Below, piece by piece: positions 37,680-46,439 of a DNA stretch of 64,000 nucleotides (the stretch's first letter is position 1; every line of letters starts with the position of its first letter). This stretch comes from an uncultured Luteimonas sp. (GTDB lineage Bacteria; Pseudomonadota; Gammaproteobacteria; Xanthomonadales; Xanthomonadaceae). The translations under genes and the position numbers were made by a program. The notes beneath the pieces are model-generated. The model was not told the origin of the DNA. It searched no databases and saw only the letters and a list, made by a program, of their open reading frames with translations. The DNA is taken from NCBI GenBank assembly GCA_938008415.1, contig CALLKI010000060.1, positions 13,046 through 77,045 on the forward strand, written 5' to 3'.

Positions 37680-37709
37680 GATATCCACGTCGGTGGGGTC
37701 GTGGATATC
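37680..37709. promoter_or_regulatory. Palindromic operator candidate at the nirK promoter
   Basis: Perfect 9-bp arms GATATCCAC (37680-37688) and GTGGATATC (37701-37709) around a 12-bp spacer. With the nearer FNR box at -41.5, +1 would be 37701, so the outer arm overlaps the -10 region and the inner arm lies in the early transcribed region. It does not look like an FNR or NsrR site. Confidence 0.5.
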
Positions 37710-37735
37710 GTCGCGGGCCCCCCGCGCCGCTGCCG

Positions 37736-37749
37736 TTGATCGAGGTCAA
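37736..37749. promoter_or_regulatory. FNR-type box, proximal, upstream of nirK
   Basis: TTGATCGAGGTCAA, one mismatch from consensus, centred 76.5 bp upstream of the nirK start codon. Confidence 0.75.
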
Positions 37750-37785
37750 TCGCAACCGCGCGGATCGTGCCCGGATGCGTCCTGC

Positions 37786-37799
37786 TTGACCTGGATCAA
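37786..37799. promoter_or_regulatory. FNR-type box, distal, upstream of nirK
   Basis: TTGACCTGGATCAA, one mismatch from consensus, exactly 50 bp upstream of the proximal box. The gene beyond it is convergent, so both boxes should serve nirK. Confidence 0.72.
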
Positions 37800-37809
37800 G
37801 CGCGGCGGC

Positions 37810-38862
37810 TCAGCCGCAGGGGCGCTCGCGCGAGAACGGGTTGAGCCGGCGCACCCAGCTGTCGCCGCAGTCGATGTCGGCCGGCTGCGCGGCCGCCGCT
37901 TCCTCGGCCCGGCGCCGTGCGGCGGCGTCGAGCCGCTCGCGCTGGAAGGCCTCGATCCGGGCCCGCAGCTGCGGCAGCGCGGCCAGCGCCGCTCGTTCGC
38001 CTTCGAGGATCGCGGCGTGGCGCTGTTCGAAGCTGACCGGGCCGATGTCGTTGACCCGCGGCCGGATCACCACGTCGGCGCGTTCGAGTTCCTGCCGTCC
38101 GAGGGTCTGGCCCATGATCGTGATCGACTGGTTGACGATCCCGGCCAGCGCCGTGGGCGTGGTGCCGCTGGCCTTGCTGGAGATGTCCACGGCGATGACG
38201 ATGTCGGCGCCCAGCTGGCGCGCCGCGTCCACCGGCACCGGGCTGACCACGCCGCCGTCGACGTAGCTGCGGCTGCCGATGCGCGCCGGTTCGAACACGC
38301 CCGGCACGCTGCTCGAGGCGCGCACCGCCTGGCCGGTGTTGCCGCGCACGAACACCACCCGGTCGCCGGTGTCCAGCCGGGTGGCGACGGCGGCGAACGG
38401 ACGGCCGAGGCGTTCGATGGGACGCCCGCCGAGCTCGCGGTTGACGTAGTCCTGCAGCGCCTGGCCCTGCACCAGGCCGCCCGAGAACAGGCGCACGTCG
38501 CGCAGGCTGGATTCGTCGAGCGCCATCGCGCGCTCCTGCAGGGTGAACGGATCCATGCCGCCGGCGTAGAGCGCGCCGACCAGGCTGCCGGCGCTGGTGC
38601 CCGCGATCACGTCGGCCTTGATCCCGTTGGCCTCGAGCATCTTGATCACGCCGATGTGGGCGAAGCCCTTGGCCGCGCCGCCACCCAGGGCCAGGCCGAT
38701 GCGCGGCGGGGGCGGTGGGGGTTCGGGCGCCGGCACCGGTGCGGGGACGGGCCCGGCCACGCGCCCAGGCCCGCCCGAGGCGCAGGCAGCGAGCAGGCCG
38801 AGCAGCAGGCCGGACAGGATGGCGCGGCGCGAACGGTACGGGAAGGCGTGGGTGCGGGACAT
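37810..38862 (-). CDS. Patatin-like phospholipase lipoprotein (RssA-like)
   Basis: A 350-residue lipoprotein: lipobox LAAC with Cys27, then a Pro-rich linker (APVPAPEPPPPPP). The patatin domain has the oxyanion GGGAAKG (60-66), nucleophile GTSAG (Ser90) and the catalytic Asp in DGGVVSPVPV. Likely a membrane-facing lipid acyl hydrolase; substrate unknown. The C-terminal tail is Ala/Arg rich with a Cys pair. Confidence 0.9.
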   Translation of the reverse strand: MSRTHAFPYRSRRAILSGLLLGLLAACASGGPGRVAGPVPAPVPAPEPPPPPPRIGLALGGGAAKGFAHIGVIKMLEANGIKADVIAGTSAGSLVGALYAGGMDPFTLQERAMALDESSLRDVRLFSGGLVQGQALQDYVNRELGGRPIERLGRPFAAVATRLDTGDRVVFVRGNTGQAVRASSSVPGVFEPARIGSRSYVDGGVVSPVPVDAARQLGADIVIAVDISSKASGTTPTALAGIVNQSITIMGQTLGRQELERADVVIRPRVNDIGPVSFEQRHAAILEGERAALAALPQLRARIEAFQRERLDAAARRRAEEAAAAQPADIDCGDSWVRRLNPFSRERPCG

Positions 38863-38930
38863 CGGGCGAGGATAGCGGGGGCCGGCCTGTCGGCCGCTGA
38901 AGCCGCGCCGGTCCGGCAGGGAACGGGCAA

Positions 38931-38960
38931 AGAAAAAGGCCGGGGAGACCCGGCCTTCTT
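38931..38960 (-). terminator. Terminator downstream of tRNA-Ala
   Basis: Stem GGCCGGG/CCCGGCC with a 4-nt loop and TTTTTCT on the minus strand, 15 nt past the tRNA 3' end. Confidence 0.85.
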
Positions 38961-38974
38961 CATGCGATCTGGAG

Positions 38975-39050
<76 letters not shown>

Positions 39051-39064
39051 ACGCGTGGGGGAGA

Positions 39065-40186
39065 TTATACGGATGCCGCGTGGCGTTCGCCAGCGGTCCG
39101 CAGCAGGGGCGCAAGCGCCGGTTCAAGCTGCCGCCTCCGCCAGCCGGAGAGCGCGCCGGGCCAGTCCCCCCCATCCATCAGTGCCTCCAGCCAGCGGCGC
39201 GAGGCGAGCACGCCGTCGGGCAGTCCCAGCTCGGCGCTGCGCGCCGCGACCGCGGCCTGCAGCCTGCGCAGCACCTGGCGGTCGCGGTCGTCGCCGCGTG
39301 CCATGGGGGCCTCGTCCTCGTCGGGCAGGGGCGTGGACAGGGCCTTGAGGATCCTGGCCGCGAGCCGGTGCGGCGCCTTCGGGTGCCGGTCGAGGATCAC
39401 GCGCAGTTCCTCCGGGCCCGAGGGCGCTTCGCGCGCGAGCGCGACCGCCAGCTCGTTGTCGAGGATCCAGTTGCGCGGGCGGTCGCTGCTGCGGGCCTGG
39501 GCCTCGCGCCAGCGCAGCAGGCGCAGCAGCCGGCGCTGCCCCCCGGGGTCGAGGAACTGTGCCGAGCGCAGCGACAGGTGCGGCCAGCGCTCGCCTTCGC
39601 CGTCGCGCGCGGTGGCGACCATGCGCGCGCAGTCCTCCTCCAGCCAGGCGCGGCGGCCGAGCGCGTCGATCCGCGCCGAGAGCGCGTCATGCAGCGCGAA
39701 CAGGTGGCGCACGTCGTCGGCGGCGTACTCGAGCTGCGCCGGCGACAGCGGGCGGCGGGTCCAGTCCGAGCGGGTCTCGCCCTTGGCCAGCGCGATGCCG
39801 GTCAGGTCCTGCACCAGCCGCTGGTAGCCCGCGCCCGCGGCGATCCCCGCCAGCGCCGCGGCGACCTGGGTGTCGAACAGCGGCTCGGGCACGGCATCGC
39901 AGGCGTGCTGCAGGGCGATGAGGTCCTCGCTGGCACTGTGCATGACCTTGACCACCGAAGGGTCGAGCAGCAGCGGGCGCAGTGCCCCGGGCATCCCCGG
40001 CACCAGCATGTCGGCCAGCACGATGGTGCCTTCGCCGTCGTCGATGGCGATCTGGGCCAGCGCCAGCTTCGGCCAGTACGTGCGTTCGCGGATGAACTCG
40101 GTGTCCAGGCCGACGCGGCCGGAGATCGTGCCGATGTGCCGGCGCAGTTGCGCGGGCTCGGCAACCCAGAGGACGGATGGTGGCAT
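39065..40186 (-). CDS. rnd: Ribonuclease D
   Basis: 3'-5' exoribonuclease for tRNA maturation, 373 residues. DEDD motifs: GLDTEFIRERTYWPKLALAQ, the SASEDLIAL block and YAADDVRHLFALHD. Two HRDC-like helical domains follow. It ends 14 bp before tRNA-Ala. ATG 40186 has no Shine-Dalgarno but a TACGCT hexamer exactly 6 nt upstream, suggesting a leaderless mRNA. Confidence 0.93.
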   Translation of the reverse strand: MPPSVLWVAEPAQLRRHIGTISGRVGLDTEFIRERTYWPKLALAQIAIDDGEGTIVLADMLVPGMPGALRPLLLDPSVVKVMHSASEDLIALQHACDAVPEPLFDTQVAAALAGIAAGAGYQRLVQDLTGIALAKGETRSDWTRRPLSPAQLEYAADDVRHLFALHDALSARIDALGRRAWLEEDCARMVATARDGEGERWPHLSLRSAQFLDPGGQRRLLRLLRWREAQARSSDRPRNWILDNELAVALAREAPSGPEELRVILDRHPKAPHRLAARILKALSTPLPDEDEAPMARGDDRDRQVLRRLQAAVAARSAELGLPDGVLASRRWLEALMDGGDWPGALSGWRRRQLEPALAPLLRTAGERHAASV

Positions 40187-40192
40187 GGCGCC

Positions 40193-40198
40193 AGCGTA
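40193..40198 (-). promoter_or_regulatory. Predicted -10 element of rnd (leaderless)
   Basis: TACGCT on the minus strand, 6 nt before the rnd ATG, without a ribosome binding site. Confidence 0.35.
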
Positions 40199-40277
40199 GC
40201 GGCCCGGACAGCATGCTGGCAACGCGCCGGCGCTCGCACGGCCTGCCAGGGTGGCTTAATCTGGCGTGGTGGAACGC

Positions 40278-42137
40278 ATGCCGACGATCCTCCGTCCGCT
40301 CTGCCTGGCGCTGCTGCTGGTCCTGGTCCCGGCCTGCACGCGCGGGGACGTGCCGCCGCAGGGGGAAGCGGAAGAGGCGGTGCCGGCCCGTTCCCCGGCC
40401 GGCAGCGTGACCGTCAGCGGGGACGACAGCCTGGCCGGTGCCCTGACCTGGCACGCACCCGGGGTGCGCATCGACGAGGGCGGGGAGGCCGAGGCCCTGC
40501 GCCGGGCCGATGCCGCGCTCGCCGCGGGCCGCCTGTACGAGGACGCGGACTCCGCGATCCCGTTGTACCTGGCCCTGCGTGACTGGCCGGCGCAGGCGAA
40601 GGCGGCCGCACGCGGCCTGGAGCGCGCGCTGCGGCGGCTGCTGGCCGAAGGCGACCAGGCGCTGGCGAACGCCGACGACGACGTGGAGGCGATGTCCCGG
40701 GCCATGCGCATCGCGGCGGTGCTGCGTGCCATCCGGCCCGACGACCGCCACGTGGAGGAGTACCTGCGCCGCGTGGACATCGCCGAACAGGCCTGGGAGC
40801 TCAACCTCGAGGGCGAACTGGACCTCGCCGCCGGCCGGCTCGGCGAGGATGGCGGGGGTGCGCTGCCGAAATTCCGCAGGGTGCTGGAGCTGCGTCCCGG
40901 GCAGGCGCGCGCGATGCAGGGCATGGCCGCGGTCGAGAGCGCGCTGATCCGCAGGGCCGAGGATGCCGCCGCTGAAGGGGACTTCATGGCCGCGCAGCGC
41001 TGGCTGGCCTACGCGCACGAGGTCCGCCCCGACGACAGGAGCATCACCACGGTCGAGGACGCGCGGGCCCGCATCGAGCGGATGCGCGCCGCGCGCGTCG
41101 CGCGCCTGCGTGACCTCGGCATCGCCGCGCTGCCGAAGTACAACGGCATCGCCACCGCGCGCCGCTACCTGGCGGAGATGCTGCGGATCGCGCGTCCCGG
41201 CGAGCCGGCGGCCACCGAGCTGCGCGAGCGCATCGACCTGGCCGTCCATTACGGGATGTACGGCCCGGGGCAGGTGTTCACCGACGCGCTCAAGGGCGGC
41301 GGCCGCGGTCCGCGGATGGCGGTGGTGCCGCACGGCGCGTTCACGATGGGCGCCCCGGAGGACGAGGCCGATTCCAGCGGCAGCGAGCGCCCGCGCCACG
41401 TCGTCCGCTTCGACCGCGGCTTCGCGCTCTCGATCCACGAGATCACCGTCGGCGAATTCCGGCGCTTCGTCGAGTCCACCGGCTACCGCACGCGCGCCGA
41501 GCGCCGCGGCTATTCGATGGCCTACGACGAGCGCAGCAACAACTTCGTCCGGCGCAGCGGGGTGGACTGGCGTTCGGACTACCGTGGCGCGCCCGCGTCC
41601 GACGACATGCCGGTGCTGCACGTCAGCGCGCGCGACGCCGCCGCCTACGCCGAATGGCTGTCGGAACAGACCGGGCAGCGGTACCGGCTGCCGAGCGAGG
41701 CCGAGTTCGAATACGCCCTGCGCGCCGGTGGCGATACCCGCTATCCCTGGGGCGACGGTCCGCCGCCGCCCGGAACCGCCAACACCACCGGCGGGCTGGA
41801 CCGCTCGCCCGGTGGCCGCAGCTGGGCCAACGCCTTCCCGGGCTATGGCGACGGCCACTGGGGACCGGCGCCCGTGGGCAGCTTCGCCCCGAATCCATGG
41901 GGACTTCACGACCTGGCCGGCAACGTCAGCGAGTGGGTCGCCGATTGCTGGCATGATGATTACCGCCGCGCGCCGAAGGACGGCTCGGCCTGGGTCAACC
42001 CCGGCTGCCGCGACCAGGTGATCCGCGGCGGTTCCTGGGCCAGCTCGCCGGCGCAGACGCGTTCGGCGTGGCGCGCCCCGGCGCAGGTGGACACCACCAA
42101 CGCCAAGGTCGGCTTCCGGGTGGCGCGCGACCTGTAG
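40278..42137 (+). CDS. Lipoprotein with C-terminal SUMF1 (formylglycine-enzyme-like) domain
   Basis: A 619-residue exported protein. Signal peptide with lipobox VPAC, then about 300 residues of Ala/Arg-rich helices with TPR-like spacing, then a SUMF1/FGE domain (VPHGAFTMGAPEDEA, RYRLPSEAEFEYALRAGG, NPWGLHDLAGNVSEW, VIRGGSWASSPAQTRSAWR). The active-site cysteines of true formylglycine enzymes are absent after RGGSW, so it is likely a binding or structural domain. ATG 40278 is used; in-frame GTGs at 40266 and 40269 are possible, the latter 6 nt after TAATCT. Followed 48 bp later by an M48 protease. Confidence 0.87.
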   Translation: MPTILRPLCLALLLVLVPACTRGDVPPQGEAEEAVPARSPAGSVTVSGDDSLAGALTWHAPGVRIDEGGEAEALRRADAALAAGRLYEDADSAIPLYLALRDWPAQAKAAARGLERALRRLLAEGDQALANADDDVEAMSRAMRIAAVLRAIRPDDRHVEEYLRRVDIAEQAWELNLEGELDLAAGRLGEDGGGALPKFRRVLELRPGQARAMQGMAAVESALIRRAEDAAAEGDFMAAQRWLAYAHEVRPDDRSITTVEDARARIERMRAARVARLRDLGIAALPKYNGIATARRYLAEMLRIARPGEPAATELRERIDLAVHYGMYGPGQVFTDALKGGGRGPRMAVVPHGAFTMGAPEDEADSSGSERPRHVVRFDRGFALSIHEITVGEFRRFVESTGYRTRAERRGYSMAYDERSNNFVRRSGVDWRSDYRGAPASDDMPVLHVSARDAAAYAEWLSEQTGQRYRLPSEAEFEYALRAGGDTRYPWGDGPPPPGTANTTGGLDRSPGGRSWANAFPGYGDGHWGPAPVGSFAPNPWGLHDLAGNVSEWVADCWHDDYRRAPKDGSAWVNPGCRDQVIRGGSWASSPAQTRSAWRAPAQVDTTNAKVGFRVARDL

Positions 42138-42185
42138 CGGTTTCATGGATTGGAACGGGTCCCTTCGGGGACGGGAGGCAAGAAG

Positions 42186-43094
42186 ATGCGACAGGACCCC
42201 TTCGGCAGCCGTCACGGGCAGCAGGCGCCGGCGCGACGCGGCATCAACCCCAGGTTCCTCATCCTGCTGCTGTTCGCCGGCTACGCGCTCTACTACTGGT
42301 CCAGCAACCGGGTGGTCGATCCCTACACCGGCGAGAAGGTGCTGATCGACGGCTCGATCGGCATCGAGGAGGAGAAGGCGCTGGGCCTGCAGGCCTACCG
42401 GGAGATCCTGCAGCAGGAGCGTCCCCTCGACCCGAACGCGCAGATCTCGCAGCAGGTGCGCGAGATCGCGCGGCGGCTGATCGCGAAGGTGCCCGAGGTT
42501 TCCAACGCCATCGCCGCCGAGCGCGGCACCCGCGTGGAGCCGATCTGGGAGAAGTTCGAGTGGGACGTCAACGTCATCCAGTCCGACCAGGCCAACGCCT
42601 TCTGCCTGCCTGGCGGCAAGATGGCGGTCTATACCGGCCTGGTGCCGGTGACCCGGAACGCCGACGCGATGGCGGTGGTGATGGGGCACGAGATCGCGCA
42701 CGCGCTGCTGCGCCACGGTGCACAGCGCATGTCGCAGCAGAAGCTCACCCAGATCGGGCAGATGGCGGGCGCGATGAGCGGCATGGACCCGCAGCAGCAG
42801 CAGATGATCATGGCCGCGATGGGCTACGGCTACCTGCTGCCGTACGCGCGCCAGCACGAAACCCAGGCCGACGAGGTGGGCCTGCTGCTCGCGGCGGCAG
42901 CCTGCTTCGACCCGCGCGAGGCGGTGCCGCTGTGGGAGCGCATGAGCCAGGCGAGCGGCGGCCAGGCGCCGCCGGAGTTCGCCTCCACGCACCCCAACCC
43001 GGGCACACGCATCCAGAACCTCGGCGCGCTGATGCCGAAGGCGCTGGAATACCGCCGGCGCTTCTGCGACGGCGCGGGCGGCGCGGCACCGTGA
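42186..43094 (+). CDS. M48-family metalloprotease (membrane anchored)
   Basis: A 302-residue zinc protease with a single N-terminal helix (RFLILLLFAGYALYYW). Zinc site HEIAH is in VMGHEIAHALLRHGAQR, with the third ligand Glu in HETQADEVG, and FCLPGGKMAVYTGL is the usual substrate-strand motif of periplasmic M48 (LoiP/YcaL/BepA-like). ATG 42186 is preceded by GGGAGG with about 8-nt spacing. Likely periplasmic envelope quality control; probably cotranscribed with the SUMF1 lipoprotein. Confidence 0.9.
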   Translation: MRQDPFGSRHGQQAPARRGINPRFLILLLFAGYALYYWSSNRVVDPYTGEKVLIDGSIGIEEEKALGLQAYREILQQERPLDPNAQISQQVREIARRLIAKVPEVSNAIAAERGTRVEPIWEKFEWDVNVIQSDQANAFCLPGGKMAVYTGLVPVTRNADAMAVVMGHEIAHALLRHGAQRMSQQKLTQIGQMAGAMSGMDPQQQQMIMAAMGYGYLLPYARQHETQADEVGLLLAAAACFDPREAVPLWERMSQASGGQAPPEFASTHPNPGTRIQNLGALMPKALEYRRRFCDGAGGAAP

Positions 43095-43106
43095 CCGCGG
43101 CGCCGC

Positions 43107-43844
43107 TCAGTAGTCCATGAACAGGCCGCCGTTGACCGGCAGGTTGGCACCGGTGATGTAGTCGGCCTCGTCGGCGGCGAGGAAGGCGACCGCGCGGGCG
43201 ATGTCGCGCGGCTGCCCGAACCTGCCGACCGGGATCTGCGCCATGATCCGCTCGCGCGCGGCATCGGGCATGGCGCGCGTCATGGCGGTTTCGATGAAAC
43301 CGGGCGAGACGCTGTTGACGGTGATGCCCTTGCCGGCGGTCTCGCGCGCCAGGGACATGGTGAAGCCGTGCAGGCCGGCCTTGGCCGCGGCGTAGTTGGT
43401 CTGGCCGAAGTTGCCGGTCTGGCCGCTGACCGAGCTGATGTTGACGATGCGTCCGAAGCCGCGCGCGACCATGCCCTCGATCGCGTGGCGGCACAGGTTG
43501 AACGCGCTGCCGAGGTTGACCTCGATCAGCTCCCGCCACTGCTGCGGCGTCATCTTGCGCAGGGTCGAGTCGCGGGTGATGCCGGCGTTGTTGACGAGGA
43601 TGTCGAGTGAACCGTGGCGCTCCTCCACCTCGCGGACGAAGCGGCCGCAGGCCTCGAAGTCGGTCACGTCGAGCGGCGCGAAGCGGATGTCCAGGCCGTC
43701 GTTGCCGGCCATGAACGCCGCGACCCGCGCCTCGTCGGGCAGGTCGGCGGCCACCACGGTGCGTCCCTGCCGGGCCAGTTCCCGGCAGATCGCGGTGCCG
43801 AGCCCGCCGATGCCGCCGGTGACGACGGCCACGCGTGTGGTCAT
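43107..43844 (-). CDS. phaB: Acetoacetyl-CoA reductase-type SDR, copy 1
   Basis: A 245-residue short-chain dehydrogenase. NADP loop VTGGIGGLGTAIC, NNAGITRDSTLRKM, catalytic Ser in NISSVSGQTG and YAAAKAG (Tyr-x3-Lys). TRDSTLRKMTPQQW and the C-terminal VNGGLFMDY are PhaB features. It likely makes (R)-3-hydroxybutyryl-CoA for polyhydroxybutyrate. Separated from a paralogue by phaR. Confidence 0.88.
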   Translation of the reverse strand: MTTRVAVVTGGIGGLGTAICRELARQGRTVVAADLPDEARVAAFMAGNDGLDIRFAPLDVTDFEACGRFVREVEERHGSLDILVNNAGITRDSTLRKMTPQQWRELIEVNLGSAFNLCRHAIEGMVARGFGRIVNISSVSGQTGNFGQTNYAAAKAGLHGFTMSLARETAGKGITVNSVSPGFIETAMTRAMPDAARERIMAQIPVGRFGQPRDIARAVAFLAADEADYITGANLPVNGGLFMDY

Positions 43845-43950
43845 GTGGGTCTTCCTCGGTGCTGTTCCGGCCCGCGGGCGCGCGGACGTGCCGCGGGCGG
43901 GGATTCATGGAAACGGTGGGCCCGGCGCCCGGTCGGGGCGGCGTGGCGGG

Positions 43951-44439
43951 TCAGCGCCCGCGCTTGCCGTCACCGGGCTTGTCGGACGACTGTCCCTGGC
44001 CGGCGGCGGAGATGAAGCTCTTCTGGAACTCCTTCCACAGCTCCAGGTTGCGCTCGGCCAGCTGGTTCATCATCGCCCACGGCGTCTGCCCGAGCAGGCC
44101 GCTCATCTGCTGGCGGAACTGCTGCTGCTGTTCGAGGAACAGCTGCATCGAGCGTTCCAGGTAGTTGCCCATGAAACCCTGCAGCGAGTCGCCGTAGAAG
44201 CGGATGAGCTGGCTGAGCAGCTGGGTGGAGAGCATCGGCTCGCCGGCCGATTCGTGCTCGGCGATGATCTGCAGCAGGACCGAGCGGGTCAGGTCCTCGC
44301 CGGTCTTGGCGTCGCGGACCTCGAACTCCTCGCCGTCGAGGATCAGCTGCCTGACGTCCTCGATGGTGATGTAGCTCGAGATCTCGGTGTCGTAGAGACG
44401 CCGGTTCGGGTACTTCTTGATGATTCTGGTCGCGCCCAT
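43951..44439 (-). CDS. phaR: Polyhydroxyalkanoate synthesis regulator PhaR
   Basis: A 162-residue regulator of PHB granule formation that represses phasin and synthesis genes. N-terminal PhaR DNA-binding/PHB domain (RIIKKYPNRRLYDTEISSYI), then two PHB accumulation domains (LLQIIAEHESAG, LLSQLIRFYGDSLQGFM) and a Gln-rich amphipathic tail. ATG 44439 fits the canonical N-terminus. Located between two phaB genes; phaC and phaA are not in the window. Confidence 0.94.
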   Translation of the reverse strand: MGATRIIKKYPNRRLYDTEISSYITIEDVRQLILDGEEFEVRDAKTGEDLTRSVLLQIIAEHESAGEPMLSTQLLSQLIRFYGDSLQGFMGNYLERSMQLFLEQQQQFRQQMSGLLGQTPWAMMNQLAERNLELWKEFQKSFISAAGQGQSSDKPGDGKRGR

Positions 44440-44592
44440 GGAGCAGGCTCTGGAATGATGATGCCCCGCAGCATGGCGCACCGCAGCACGGCTTGCAACC
44501 GTTCGCCCCCGTCGGGCCGGGCCCCGGCGACGCCGGCGGCGTGCTGCGCAGCACCGGCCGGCATGCTGCAGGCGGCCCGGGGGCGGGGGCGC

Positions 44593-44620
44593 AACAAAGT
44601 GGCCGGCCCGGGGGCCGGCC
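44593..44620 (-). terminator. Possible terminator after phaB copy 2
   Basis: On the minus strand GGCCGGCC...GGCCGGCC forms an 8-bp GC stem with a 4-nt loop, followed by ACTTTGTT, a weak T-rich run. It starts 18 nt past the stop. Confidence 0.45.
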
Positions 44621-44638
44621 CGTGTCGCCATGCGGGGC

Positions 44639-45379
44639 TTACCAGCCCATGTGGTGGCCACCGTTGACGTCGAGGTTGGAGCCGGTGATCCAGCCGGCCT
44701 GCTCGTCCACCAGGAAGGCCACGGCGTAGGCGATCTCCTCGGGCGTGCCGAAACGCCCGGTGGGGATCTCGGCGGCGATCTTGGCGCGGACCTCCTCCGG
44801 AACGGCCATCACCATGTCGGTGGCCACGTAGCCGGGGGAGATCGTGTTGACGGTGATGCCGAGCTTGGCGTTCTCGCGCGCCAGCGAAATCGTGAAGCCG
44901 TGCATGCCGGCCTTCGCGGCGGCGTAGTTGGCCTGGCCGTACTGGCCGCGCAGGCCGTTGATCGAGCTGATCTGAATGATCCGGCCCCACCTGCGCTCGC
45001 GCATGCCCTCGATGACCGGCCGGGTCACGTTGAAGCAGGAATTGAGGTTGGTGTTGATGACGTCGTACCACTGCTGCGGCGTCATCCTGTGGAACGTGGT
45101 GTCGCGGGTGATGCCGGCGTTGTTGACTAGGATCTCGACCGGGCCGAGCTTCGCCTCGATCTCGCGGACCATGGCCTCGGCTTCCCCGGGGGAGGTGACG
45201 TCGGCCTTGACCATGAAGATGTCGTAGCCGTCGGCACGCATCCTCTCCTGCCAGGCCCTGGCCTTTTCCTCGTTGCGGTAGTTGGTGGCGACCCTGTGGC
45301 CGCAGTCGGCCAGCTTCCTGCAGATGGCGGTGCCGATGCCGCCGGTGCCGCCGGTCACCAGTGCCACGCGCGATGTCAT
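44639..45379 (-). CDS. phaB: Acetoacetyl-CoA reductase, copy 2
   Basis: A 246-residue NADPH-dependent SDR. VTGGTGGIGTAIC, NNAGITRDTTFHRM, QISSINGLRGQYGQ and YAAAKAGMHG give the catalytic Ser-Tyr-Lys set; the segment QYGQANYAAAKAGMHGFT and the end NVNGGHHMGW closely match biochemically known PhaB. It is likely the principal acetoacetyl-CoA reductase. ATG 45379 follows a GGAGGACG sequence. Roughly half identical to copy 1, so an old duplication. Confidence 0.93.
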   Translation of the reverse strand: MTSRVALVTGGTGGIGTAICRKLADCGHRVATNYRNEEKARAWQERMRADGYDIFMVKADVTSPGEAEAMVREIEAKLGPVEILVNNAGITRDTTFHRMTPQQWYDVINTNLNSCFNVTRPVIEGMRERRWGRIIQISSINGLRGQYGQANYAAAKAGMHGFTISLARENAKLGITVNTISPGYVATDMVMAVPEEVRAKIAAEIPTGRFGTPEEIAYAVAFLVDEQAGWITGSNLDVNGGHHMGW

Positions 45380-45424
45380 CGTTGCTCGTCCTCCCTGCCG
45401 CCGTTTCCGGATCCGGATCACAGT

Positions 45425-46336
45425 CTAACCACGGGGCGGTGCCTGCATGTTGTGCACCGCGGCGCACGCGTCCACCGGGCCCCGCGGGATCAGCGACGGG
45501 TCGAACGCGGCGACGGCCGCGGCCAGCGTGGCGGCCACCGTCACGTGACCCGCGAGCGCCCGGGGATCCTGCCCGAGCACCGACCAGGCGGCGCGCAGGG
45601 CGGGCAGGGGATCGGCGTCGTCGAGCGGCAGCGCGGCCAGCGACTTCGACAGCTTGCGGCCTTCGGCGTCGACCACCAGTGGCAGGTGCAGGTAGCGGGG
45701 CGTCGGCAGGCCCAGCAGCCGCTGCAGCAGGATCTGGCGCGGGGTGGAGTCGAGCAGGTCGGCGCCGCGGACCACGTCGGTGATGCCCTGCGCTGCATCG
45801 TCCACCACCACCGCGAGCTGGTAGGCCCACAGGCCGTCCGCACGACGCAACACGAAGTCGCCGACCTCCCGGGCCACGTCCTGTTCGATGCGGCCGTGCA
45901 CCCCGTCGTCGAAGCTGATCCGGGTGCCGCCGGGCACGCGCAGCCGGATGGCGGGATCGGGGCGCCGCCGGCCGGGCAGGCAGGCGTGGTGCACGCCGCC
46001 TTCGCCGGCCAGGTCGCTGCGGCTGCAGTGGCACTCGAAGGCGAGCCCCGCCGCCAGCAGGCGCTCCAGCGCGCCGCGGTACAGGTCGCCGCGTGCCGAC
46101 TGCCGCATCACCTCGCCGTCCGGGTGCAGACCGAACGCGGCCAGCGTGCGCAGCTGGGCCTCCGCCGCGCCCGGCACCGTGCGCGGCGGGTCGATGTCCT
46201 CGATCCGGACCAGCCATTGCCCGCCCGCGCGGCGCGCCACCAGCCAGCTGCCGAACGCGGCGACCAGCGATCCGAAATGGAGGGGGCCGGTGGGCGAGGG
46301 CGCGAAGCGGCCGCGGGTCACGGGTGCGGGTGGCAT
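45425..46336 (-). CDS. gluQ: Glutamyl-Q tRNA(Asp) synthetase
   Basis: A 303-residue paralogue of GluRS that puts Glu on queuosine-34 of tRNA-Asp. N-terminal GRFAPSPTGPLHFGSLVAA is the class I HIGH-type motif, CHCSRSDL gives zinc ligands with the Cys of HHACLPGR, and KLSKS lies in GRKLSKSLAALPL. The anticodon-binding domain of GluRS is absent, as expected. ATG 46336 fits the family; the frame extends upstream without support. Divergent from htpX. Confidence 0.93.
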   Translation of the reverse strand: MPPAPVTRGRFAPSPTGPLHFGSLVAAFGSWLVARRAGGQWLVRIEDIDPPRTVPGAAEAQLRTLAAFGLHPDGEVMRQSARGDLYRGALERLLAAGLAFECHCSRSDLAGEGGVHHACLPGRRRPDPAIRLRVPGGTRISFDDGVHGRIEQDVAREVGDFVLRRADGLWAYQLAVVVDDAAQGITDVVRGADLLDSTPRQILLQRLLGLPTPRYLHLPLVVDAEGRKLSKSLAALPLDDADPLPALRAAWSVLGQDPRALAGHVTVAATLAAAVAAFDPSLIPRGPVDACAAVHNMQAPPRG

Positions 46337-46439
46337 GTCCGGTCGTGGGCGGGGGCTGGCGGCGGACTCTTGAATCCGTGGGCATGCAACCATACCCGAT
46401 ACGGCGGCACTCTCCGATTCCTCACACCGGAAACACGGC

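Noticed and set aside
37680..37709. The nirK palindrome as an RNA hairpin in the leader
   Set aside because: The predicted +1 lies inside the outer arm, so most of that arm would not be transcribed; a DNA operator fits better.
39687..42992. A 1101-codon minus-strand frame
   Set aside because: Antisense to the SUMF1 lipoprotein and M48 protease genes, which have clear motifs; the translation is low-complexity Arg/His/Gln.
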